Assembly (NCBI GenBank): GCA_030618945.1
Contig: JAUXCI010000102.1
Coordinates: forward strand, 1 to 8,498
Source: Flavobacteriaceae bacterium
GTDB lineage: Bacteria; Bacteroidota; Bacteroidia; Flavobacteriales; Flavobacteriaceae
DNA: 8,498 nucleotides
Direction of reading: 5' to 3'
The position numbers and the translations under genes are program-made. This document shows positions 1 to 6,684 of the stretch, in pieces. Under the pieces are notes generated by a model. That model made no database searches. It was not told the origin of the DNA and saw nothing but the letters and a program-made list of their open reading frames with translations. Each line of letters starts with the position of its first letter. Position 1 is the stretch's first letter.

Positions 1-26
1 CATCTTCGTTAATGCAGTTTGGTATA

Positions 27-3000
27 TCAATTAAATTTAATCGGGCTTAAATTAATTATCATGTCATCAACTTTTTTGATAAGTTCATCACTAAATCCAT
101 ATTCATTTAGTGCTTCAACTAATTCATCTTGTCTGGGCTGACCAAAGGTCAACCTATAAAATGTAAGTACTTTAATAAGGTCGTTGAACTTTTCTATATC
201 CTTACTATATGGATATAGAGGTACAAATCTTTCAATTTTAATATCATTGTTGGATTCTGTATGCCAAAAGGGAACCAAGTCGCACTGGAACTGAGCTTGT
301 GATTTTTCTTTTAATGCTACCTGGAATATTTGTGTCCAAACATTGTTTCGGTCATCTTTAAATTGAATTATTTTTTTGTATTTATCCGCTAAGTTTAATC
401 TAATGACAAGACCCTGGTAACGATGAATTCTACCTTCTCTTTGCTCAAAGTCGATGGGGTTGGAAGGTAAATTCCAATGAAATATTTTTTTACAGTAAAA
501 GTGAAAGTCAAGTCCCTCTTGTCCAACTGAAGTGCTTGCCAAAACAAAGGGGCGAAAAGGAGAATTAAAAGCCTGGCGAATATTAATTTGTCTGCCTGCA
601 CCTTTAGCTGTGCTGACTTGCTGAGTGCCAAAATCGGCAGCGTAATGTGAACGGATGGGCCTCTTTTTTATCTTTTTATTTTCTTTTTCCCTTTTCAGGT
701 TTTCCATAAAGGTATCGTAATCTTCTGTATCGGTAACAGCTGTTCTTACGGAAAGAATATCAGAAATGAAATCGCTTAGTTCTGTTACAGAATGAATATT
801 TTCACCATTGATAAGCAGGTACAAAAATTCATCGAGCATCGCTTGTATGTTGCCATCTATCATGTACTTTAAGGCTCTTTGCCAATAATCACCATGGGTT
901 GTAGTTAACCTTACAACGGCTATACTTTCGGGTTTGTTAAACATTGTATAGAACGCCGATGCAACATTATAGGCAGCATCCAAGGTGTCTAATGATAAAT
1001 CACTGTACCTAAGATGGCTCCGTAAGAAGCATATTGCCGGTGAAGCTATTGATAATTCGGCTAAGTGGCCACATAGTTTATTAATTTGCTGTTTATTAAG
1101 TTTAGGTGCAGAGATTGAGGAATCACTACGAAAGACAGACCTGGCAAGTGCGAAATGTTTACTTTTTCCTGTTTTTTCTTCTTTATCAGTTTTCTCATTT
1201 TCCGTATCGATAGAAAGCTCAGATGGCGGCATACCTTTTTCAAACCAATTAGAAATTTCTTTTCGTTCATCAGTTGCTTTGTCAAACAGGATTGGAGCTA
1301 ACCAGTACCATTTTTGCCAATCACCCTGTCCGGATACAAAACGATTCAAATCAAGTCTTTTGAAATCGTTAATTAGTTTCTCTTTAAGCTCTTTTTTTAT
1401 CTGACGAAATTTTATATCCTTAACTACATTTATTGCCGGGTCGTATATTTTAGTCAAATAAAGACTGGGATAAGACAAAATGAAATTTTTCATTTGTTGT
1501 GGCTCCTGTTGGTCTTTATCAACTTTAAAAGTAAACTGCGGACGTGGTGTTCTGCGTTTTTGAAAATAGAGCCTTTTATCTTCAATTTTTTCTTTTTCAG
1601 ATATGGAATTTGGATTGCCAATAGACAGACGCTCTGCTTCATAGGAAACCAGGGATGCAACCATTCGAGGAACCAATTTCCAAGAAGAAAAAATTAATGT
1701 TTTAGAGTAACCTAAACTGTTTTTAAATGCACCGCTTGAAGTATAATACGGGACCGAAGGAGGTATCCACAAATATTTCCATCCTCCATTTAGTACAGTT
1801 TCATCAAGAAGTAAGCGAAGCTTCGCGTTTGGCAGTTGCTTGCCTCTTAAAGGTATCAACGGTTTATAATGATTGATGTTATCCAGGTTGAGCCATCCAT
1901 GTTTTGTCTTAAATAGCAAACGCCTTAATTTATCATCCGTAAACGCCAGCGTTCTTATTTTTTCTTTGTGTTGGTATTTATTTAGAAATGATAAAGGGAA
2001 TGGGCTTGACTTTACATATTCCAATGGAACCTGAAGGGATGCTTTGTACTCTTTGTTGAGGATTTGTGTTATCCGGTCAAGTATGACAAAGTCTCTGATG
2101 TCTTCAGTTTGAAGAGCAAGAGGTTCCTTGTGTACATGTTTTATTAAAGCATCCCTGTTTTTGGATACGAGTAGTTTTTCAGTTCTTACTATTGCCGTCC
2201 TGTAAAGTGATTCCAGTTTCTCTTTTAATAACTGTGCCTCAGGCATTTTATCCAATAAATCATCAGGATGTCTTAAAAAGTAGAAGAATGACCTGCGATC
2301 ATCTTCATATTGTTTCCAGAATTCCTCCGATTTGTCATTCATTAAAAATTGCAATACCATTTTAAACTCTGAATAATGTACCTCGCCATTGAGTTCGTCA
2401 AAGTCGTTGGTGTAAGGTTTGAATGGTGTTGCAGACAGCATTAGTATTTTAGAACCGTCAAAAGAAAATATATCGCGTGCAATTTGAATCGCCGGACTAA
2501 TTTTATTTTCAGTCAAGTCTTCAATACTTACACTATCAATTAACTGTTTGTAACGCTGGAATTCATCCAGAATAAAAATATCTGCCTGTAAAAAGTCCAA
2601 GCAAACCCTTGATAATTTAAAACGCAATGAACTTATTAATTCTTTGATAAAAGAATGTTTGGAAAAATTTTGGTGATTAATTCCTAATTTACATAGATTC
2701 CGGAGTAAGGTCCAATATTTTATTTCATAAGTTATTCCGAGGGCTTTAAACGATTTAGGTAGGTCAGATGGCTGGACTTTCTCATTTAAAGCATTCCTAA
2801 ATTCACTAAATACCTGAGGCCGAATTTTTCTTAGCCAATATATATCTTTACCCTGATCGAATTGTTCAGCATATTTAATTCTTGCCATCCAATTTTTATT
2901 TCTTATCCTTTGGTTGCCCTTAAATATCCACTTCAGACTCTTTTTGTATGGATTGAGATCACTGTATCGATATAATAAGCGGTATAAGAGTACTCTTTCA

Positions 3001-3431
3001 TCAGCCCGTCCAGCATGCGTTCTGTCGTTAAACGAGGTGGCCGGAGTAAATGCCTTAATTCTAAATGGAAATTTCTCATCTTCTATATTGGGAACATAGG
3101 CCAGACCACTTAACCTGTCATCCTCTTTTGAATAATCGACTGCAATTTTATTTCCTGTAAAATTGAGTTTTTTGAGGTTTTGCCTGGCTAATGCCTGGTT
3201 AGAGCAAATGTAAATCACATTAAAAACCGGTTTCTTTTTAGTCGGCATGAAATTTTCAAATGCTTTTGCAATAATTCCTTTTGCAACAATGGTTTTGCCC
3301 AGTCCAACTTCATCTGCAATGAGCATTTTATTTCTGTGGTTTACATATAACTGTTCAAAGACATAATCAACTGTTTTCAATTGAAAATCCTTTAAACCAG
3401 CTATTGTCTCTTCTATTTTATCCTTCATCAT
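27..3431 (-). CDS. SF2 (SNF2-like) DEFQ-box helicase/translocase, third gene of a putative defence cassette
   Basis: Predicted ATP-driven nucleic-acid helicase or translocase of about 1134 residues, cytoplasmic, with no membrane segment. Numbered from the chosen ATG, motif I is DEVGLGKT at 40-47, motif II is DEFQ at 289-292 (a Walker B variant rather than DEAD/DEAH), and motif III is SATP at 333-336. Motif IV is around KTLIFSSW at 577-584, motif V lies in TSVGQEGLDF near 966-976, and the arginine-finger motif VI is QREGRIHR at 997-1004. The two RecA-like lobes are interrupted by long insertions: about 240 residues between I and II and about 380 between IV and V, the latter holding a charged stretch (TDKEEKTGK) near 748. 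An earlier in-frame TTG at 3470 would add 13 residues but lies well inside the upstream gene. The ATG at 3431 overlaps the upstream stop as ATGA and is preferred. All motor motifs are intact, so the protein is probably active. Its substrate (DNA or RNA) and direction cannot be told from sequence. The DISARM SNF2 protein DrmD is a possible distant relative, not shown. Confidence 0.88.
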   Translation of the reverse strand: MMKDKIEETIAGLKDFQLKTVDYVFEQLYVNHRNKMLIADEVGLGKTIVAKGIIAKAFENFMPTKKKPVFNVIYICSNQALARQNLKKLNFTGNKIAVDYSKEDDRLSGLAYVPNIEDEKFPFRIKAFTPATSFNDRTHAGRADERVLLYRLLYRYSDLNPYKKSLKWIFKGNQRIRNKNWMARIKYAEQFDQGKDIYWLRKIRPQVFSEFRNALNEKVQPSDLPKSFKALGITYEIKYWTLLRNLCKLGINHQNFSKHSFIKELISSLRFKLSRVCLDFLQADIFILDEFQRYKQLIDSVSIEDLTENKISPAIQIARDIFSFDGSKILMLSATPFKPYTNDFDELNGEVHYSEFKMVLQFLMNDKSEEFWKQYEDDRRSFFYFLRHPDDLLDKMPEAQLLKEKLESLYRTAIVRTEKLLVSKNRDALIKHVHKEPLALQTEDIRDFVILDRITQILNKEYKASLQVPLEYVKSSPFPLSFLNKYQHKEKIRTLAFTDDKLRRLLFKTKHGWLNLDNINHYKPLIPLRGKQLPNAKLRLLLDETVLNGGWKYLWIPPSVPYYTSSGAFKNSLGYSKTLIFSSWKLVPRMVASLVSYEAERLSIGNPNSISEKEKIEDKRLYFQKRRTPRPQFTFKVDKDQQEPQQMKNFILSYPSLYLTKIYDPAINVVKDIKFRQIKKELKEKLINDFKRLDLNRFVSGQGDWQKWYWLAPILFDKATDERKEISNWFEKGMPPSELSIDTENEKTDKEEKTGKSKHFALARSVFRSDSSISAPKLNKQQINKLCGHLAELSIASPAICFLRSHLRYSDLSLDTLDAAYNVASAFYTMFNKPESIAVVRLTTTHGDYWQRALKYMIDGNIQAMLDEFLYLLINGENIHSVTELSDFISDILSVRTAVTDTEDYDTFMENLKREKENKKIKKRPIRSHYAADFGTQQVSTAKGAGRQINIRQAFNSPFRPFVLASTSVGQEGLDFHFYCKKIFHWNLPSNPIDFEQREGRIHRYQGLVIRLNLADKYKKIIQFKDDRNNVWTQIFQVALKEKSQAQFQCDLVPFWHTESNNDIKIERFVPLYPYSKDIEKFNDLIKVLTFYRLTFGQPRQDELVEALNEYGFSDELIKKVDDMIINLSPIKFN
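3428..3431 (-). other. ATGA stop/start overlap coupling PLD gene to helicase gene
   Basis: On the minus strand the PLD gene ends ...AAG CAA TGA and the helicase begins at the ATG sharing bases with that stop, giving the four-base overlap ATGA. The bases before it are A-rich (AAAAAACAAAAAGCA) with no Shine-Dalgarno-like GGAGG. The layout suggests termination-reinitiation and fixes the helicase start in preference to the in-frame TTG 39 bases upstream. A second in-frame ATG follows immediately (ATGATG), so initiation one codon later is possible. Confidence 0.7.
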
Positions 3432-5272
3432 TGCTTTTTGTTTTTTACGAAGGATTGGAAAATCTGCCAAAAGCTCTCGAATTCGGCTGAAATAATTGGT
3501 TTTTCAAGAAATTGACTTTCAGCTTTTAGCCGTTGGATTAGTGAATCAATAGATTTTAATTTGTTGGGATAGCGACTGGCTGCAATCAATAATTTCTCAT
3601 AAACCGGTGCCTCGGCAAACGACCATGTACCAAGCCCACTTCCGGTTTTTCCTTTGTTGTTGTTTTGAGCAGGATTATCAATAATATCTATTTCCTCACC
3701 TGTTAATAAAAATGCCAGGTATTTCAGGAATTTTTCTCTGCTATCAATGATAGATGAAAATATTCGATCTAAGCGGGTTTTCGGTAATTCTATTTCCATA
3801 GGTAATAAAAACTGGCTGAACCTCTCTGTCTTTTTCCAAATTTCAAATACGAGATAGGGACTCAGGGCTGTTTCCGGATAAGCAGTGAAATCTTCAAAAG
3901 AATTCATTGCTTCAGGTATTAAAATTACCGGTGCTTTCTGTTGTTCGGGGAGGGGTTTTAGATGAACCCGATAGTCTTTGGGTAAACTGAAATTTGTTGC
4001 ATCAATTTCGATAAACAAATTGTATGCAGTCCCACCAGGAATTAATTCAGTCCGTCCTTTTAAATGCAATAATGATAAATTGTATTTGATTAAGCGAACA
4101 TCAAGATCAATACTCTTTTGTTCTTCTGTCGATTCTCTGGCACTATCATCATAAGCTGAAAATAATGCGATTCCTTCATCTTTTGATGGATTTGTAAGTA
4201 CTTTAAAAATATCTTTTGCCCTCAATCCCGGCTTAGCTGTACCTTTTAATTCGACCATGAATTCAACGTTGCGACCTTGCGCCGGGTCGCTACAATTGGC
4301 AGAACCCAAAAACCAATATGGGATTCTTTTTTTATCGGCTACAAACAGTTTTGCATGAAGATTCTGTTGCATTGGTATCACATTTTCTTCTGCTAATTCT
4401 TCGATGAATTCTGCTGACTCAATGAATTGTGAGAATTGCCATGGATTGTATTTTTTTATTGTTTTCTCAGGCATGGCATCCATTTCTTCTTTCCTACTTA
4501 GGAGGTAGGGCTGATTTGTAGTCAGACGGTGCAGGGTTTTTAAGGTCTGATTTCCAAGGAAGGGGGAAATAATCAACAAATCATCCCATCCATTATTTGT
4601 AGTCGATATCGGATTGGGGTAATTTTTTTTGGTAAGTGGATTTTTAATGCCAATTGGATGAAACTTCAGTGAATCAAATTTTTCGGGTATATCAAATTTT
4701 ACTTTCATTATATCCCTTATAAAAGAAGGTGGTATTTTTTTTTTGCCTATCCTATTTAAATGGTTCAGAAAATGCACTAAGGGTAGGTTTTCCGGTTGTT
4801 CTTTTCTTGAAACTATCCCATCAGTTGAAAATGCCACATCCCAATCGCGCGCATAAGTTAGATTGCGACTTGTTACCAATAGCCGATAAACAGGTTTGGC
4901 TTCCTTACTTATATACCGGATAACCCATACTTTAGGATGGAATGAACTAAGGTGGCTGTTCATGGTTACTTTTTCGATTCCTGTGTCCCAGTAAGCCATT
5001 AAATGGTGGTACTTTTTTGGCACTTTAAGGTGTCCGTTTTGGTAGTAAACTGTAATCTTTTCAGATGCTTTGGTAATTGCATCTAACATATCGTAACGTA
5101 TTTTATCAGGATCCCCATCCAGTGTTTGCGCATAAAACAAAGCAACCGGCAATACCATTAATGCTTCCAAATCTAAAGAATAAGTAGTGCCAATCGCTCT
5201 TTCCAACTCGTAACCATCAGGGGGGATGAGTTGTTCGCCATAATCGATCTGGTTATTTTTCGGGTGCAGCAT
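3428..5272 (-). CDS. Phospholipase-D superfamily (HKD) nuclease-like protein, second gene of the cassette
   Basis: A 614-residue soluble protein with the two-lobed layout of PLD-superfamily phosphodiesterases, the fold that includes restriction nucleases, tyrosyl-DNA phosphodiesterase and DISARM DrmC. The first half-site is HPK at 112-114 followed by TSRNLT at 134-139 (SxN). It lacks the Asp expected five residues after the Lys (Arg119 there). The second half-site is complete: H306-x-K308-x4-D313, then GSAN at 323-326 and an acidic residue at E337 (NVEFMVEL). Residues ~340-614 have no motif I recognise and may form a family-specific C-terminal region. The ATG at 5272 follows the upstream stop by one base, so translation is probably coupled; the 3' end overlaps the helicase start by four bases. 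Ten consecutive A bases sit mid-gene. A nuclease role is inferred from the motifs and the helicase partner; a lipase or structural role cannot be excluded. The pairing with a helicase favours a nucleic-acid substrate. Confidence 0.85.
   Translation of the reverse strand: MLHPKNNQIDYGEQLIPPDGYELERAIGTTYSLDLEALMVLPVALFYAQTLDGDPDKIRYDMLDAITKASEKITVYYQNGHLKVPKKYHHLMAYWDTGIEKVTMNSHLSSFHPKVWVIRYISKEAKPVYRLLVTSRNLTYARDWDVAFSTDGIVSRKEQPENLPLVHFLNHLNRIGKKKIPPSFIRDIMKVKFDIPEKFDSLKFHPIGIKNPLTKKNYPNPISTTNNGWDDLLIISPFLGNQTLKTLHRLTTNQPYLLSRKEEMDAMPEKTIKKYNPWQFSQFIESAEFIEELAEENVIPMQQNLHAKLFVADKKRIPYWFLGSANCSDPAQGRNVEFMVELKGTAKPGLRAKDIFKVLTNPSKDEGIALFSAYDDSARESTEEQKSIDLDVRLIKYNLSLLHLKGRTELIPGGTAYNLFIEIDATNFSLPKDYRVHLKPLPEQQKAPVILIPEAMNSFEDFTAYPETALSPYLVFEIWKKTERFSQFLLPMEIELPKTRLDRIFSSIIDSREKFLKYLAFLLTGEEIDIIDNPAQNNNKGKTGSGLGTWSFAEAPVYEKLLIAASRYPNKLKSIDSLIQRLKAESQFLEKPIISAEFESFWQIFQSFVKNKKQ
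4735..4744 (-). repeat. A10 homopolymer inside the PLD coding sequence
   Basis: Ten uninterrupted T on the plus strand read as ten A in the coding strand and encode Lys177-Lys178-Lys179 plus the first base of Ile180. It is the longest homopolymer I found in the window. It lies between the two catalytic half-sites, so gain or loss of one base would end the protein before the complete HKD motif and would probably depress translation of the coupled helicase. The reading frame is intact in this copy. Confidence 0.6.
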
Positions 5273-5273
5273 A

Positions 5274-6500
5274 TTAATTTTGTAATCCGGTTTTTATATC
5301 CTTTAAAATTGTACTTGCGTTGCTATACCTATAACTAAGATGTTTTAAACCAATCCAAGATTTTTCTTTTACATCATCCGTTTTATTCCATCTCAGCCTT
5401 GCTTTGTTTCTCTTCACTCTTTCTTCCTGCACTTGTATAATAAAGTCTCTTTTTTTAAGATCAGGGAAACCTGCCTTTGTAAGGTTCCACCATTCGCGCA
5501 CAAAGTCTTTTGTCTTTTCGCGTGTTGTTAGTAAATATCCAAATAGTATTTCGGGATTAAAATTCTTATAGTCAAGCATATTTGTTTGAATATCCTCAAG
5601 CCATTCATCCCATTCTTTATTGAAAAAATCGCTAGCGAAGACTTTATGTTGTAACTGGCAATTGTAAGCTATATGCGCACCATACATTAATTCTGAGAAA
5701 TCGTGAGCTAGTATCAATATGCTTTTGATATTAGCCGGAAGCTGAAGTGCCTGAGCGTTTTTAGCAAAATCCCTAAAATATTTATCACTTAGGGATTGTT
5801 GCCAGAGTTCCTCATTTATCAATAATTCGGCTATCAGCTTGTTATTGGCTACAGATATGATGCGATCCCTAAAGATTTCTGCTTCGTTTTTTTGCAAGTC
5901 AAGGGTAAGGTCCACAGACCATCCCGGTTTAGGCCGGACCTTTAAGCCAAACATATTTTCATATTCCGCATCAGCATCATCCGTACTTTCATCATCACCC
6001 TGCTGCGTGGCTGACAGGAGTGATTCTATTGAAGTAGCATTATCTTTTTTCAGGAAAGCGTCCATTGAAAGCCCCCTTGTTTCGATAAATTTATAGGTAT
6101 AAATTCCATTCCAATAAACGGTTGATGGCCTCCTTGCTATTTTGTTGGGTTTGCGTTTTGTGATTCCAATTACCCCGTTTCCTTCTACGTATTTATAATC
6201 TTTAGCCAATTGCCACATAATTTCATATTCACGAGTTTCCAAAAACTTTAAGGGCTTTCTGTTTTTTCGTTGTGCTGGCTTTAATGACTGGTATTCGTAT
6301 AAAATATAGGGAACAATAAAAAAGTACCTGGCCCGTGTTTGGATGGTGCTGATACCGGGAAACATTTCGTTGGCCAGTGCATCCCTGATGGTACCCATTC
6401 CCAATTCATCGACCATACCTTCGGGTGTTAAAAGATCGAGAACAGAACCGATCCTGTTGCGGTGTTCGGGCGAAAAAAATATCCAACCAATTGATGCCAT
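5274..6500 (-). CDS. DUF6361 family protein, first gene of the cassette
   Basis: A 408-residue soluble protein that I assign, from memory of its conserved N-terminal pattern, to the uncharacterised family DUF6361. The diagnostic stretch is residues ~34-65: GMGTIRDALANEMFPG followed by STIQTRARYFFIVPYI. The protein opens with MASIGWIFFSPEHR and ends with a region rich in basic and aromatic residues (RLRWNKTDD..., then YRYSNASTILKDIKTGL). An acidic, probably flexible linker (GDDESTDDADAEYE) lies near 168-181. I see no nuclease, ATPase, protease or transmembrane motif, so no biochemical function is proposed. The ATG at 6500 is the first sensible start; it is preceded by an A-rich leader without a Shine-Dalgarno sequence. 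It follows the hsdS remnant by 57 bases, and its stop is one base from the PLD start (TAA-T-ATG), so it heads the three-gene unit. Any promoter of its own should lie within 6501-6661, but I could not identify one convincingly. Confidence 0.75.
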   Translation of the reverse strand: MASIGWIFFSPEHRNRIGSVLDLLTPEGMVDELGMGTIRDALANEMFPGISTIQTRARYFFIVPYILYEYQSLKPAQRKNRKPLKFLETREYEIMWQLAKDYKYVEGNGVIGITKRKPNKIARRPSTVYWNGIYTYKFIETRGLSMDAFLKKDNATSIESLLSATQQGDDESTDDADAEYENMFGLKVRPKPGWSVDLTLDLQKNEAEIFRDRIISVANNKLIAELLINEELWQQSLSDKYFRDFAKNAQALQLPANIKSILILAHDFSELMYGAHIAYNCQLQHKVFASDFFNKEWDEWLEDIQTNMLDYKNFNPEILFGYLLTTREKTKDFVREWWNLTKAGFPDLKKRDFIIQVQEERVKRNKARLRWNKTDDVKEKSWIGLKHLSYRYSNASTILKDIKTGLQN

Positions 6501-6557
6501 AGGGTTTATTCTTTATTCAAACAGATGTAATTTTATATTTGCTCCGGTCTAGTTTGC

Positions 6558-6632
6558 TTAATTCATTTCTTTTTTCATCTCTATTACTTTCATCTTCCCG
6601 CTAATTAAACGTGGTAGTAATAAATCGTAGGT
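6558..6632 (-). pseudogene. hsdS: hsdS remnant: C-terminal tail of a type I specificity subunit
   Basis: Read leftward, this open frame encodes TYDLLLPRLISGKMKV and then IEMKKEMN before a TAA stop at 6558-6560. The LLPRLISGK block is the characteristic end of HsdS proteins (usually ...LLPxLxSGxxxV). Only about 24 codons remain of a protein that is normally around 400 residues, and both target-recognition domains are absent. The frame stays open upstream to about 6688 but overlaps the end of hsdR out of phase, meets TAA-TAG there, and has no ATG before the internal Met codons. It is therefore not an intact gene. The remnant lies 30 bases beyond the hsdR stop and 57 bases before the DUF6361 start. 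I infer that an hsdS copy once sat after hsdR and was lost by deletion, cassette insertion or hsdS shuffling. A chance match is possible because the segment is short. Confidence 0.6.
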
Positions 6633-6647
6633 TTGTGGTATAACCTG

Positions 6648-6684
6648 AACAGGAGGGAAAACTAAAGGTTCACTCCTCCCTGTT
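6648..6684. repeat. Imperfect inverted repeat spanning the hsdR stop codon
   Basis: AACAGGAGG at 6648-6656 pairs with CCTCCCTGTT at 6675-6684, giving nine base pairs with one bulged G and an 18-base loop that contains the hsdR stop codon. In the transcript it would fold right at the end of hsdR. No U-run follows (the next bases read UCAGGUUAUACC), so it is not a standard intrinsic terminator. It could be a weak attenuator, an mRNA 3'-end stabiliser, a recombination scar next to the hsdS remnant, or chance. Confidence 0.3.

Noticed and set aside
985..1404. Plus-strand frame of 139 codons inside the helicase gene
   Set aside because: It lies entirely antisense to a helicase with intact motifs, has low-complexity Ser/Leu/Phe composition typical of the complement of Lys/Glu-rich coding sequence, and shows no recognisable domain.
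27..6500. DISARM or Mokosh assignment
   Set aside because: A helicase and a PLD protein are present, but the DUF1998 protein, the drmA-type helicase and a methylase of DISARM are not visible. The helicase here has SNF2-like motifs rather than the UPF1-like type of Mokosh, and DUF6361 belongs to neither as I know them.
6501..6557. A Bacteroidota-type promoter (TAnnTTTG with upstream TTTG) before the DUF6361 gene
   Set aside because: The closest string is TCTGTTTG in the leader, one mismatch from the -7 consensus, but no TTTG-like element sits at the expected distance upstream. Not enough to call.
6558..6593. Short ORF MKVIEMKKEMN as a leader peptide
   Set aside because: The same frame runs upstream without interruption through the HsdS-like block LLPRLISGK, so the Met codons are better read as internal to an hsdS tail.
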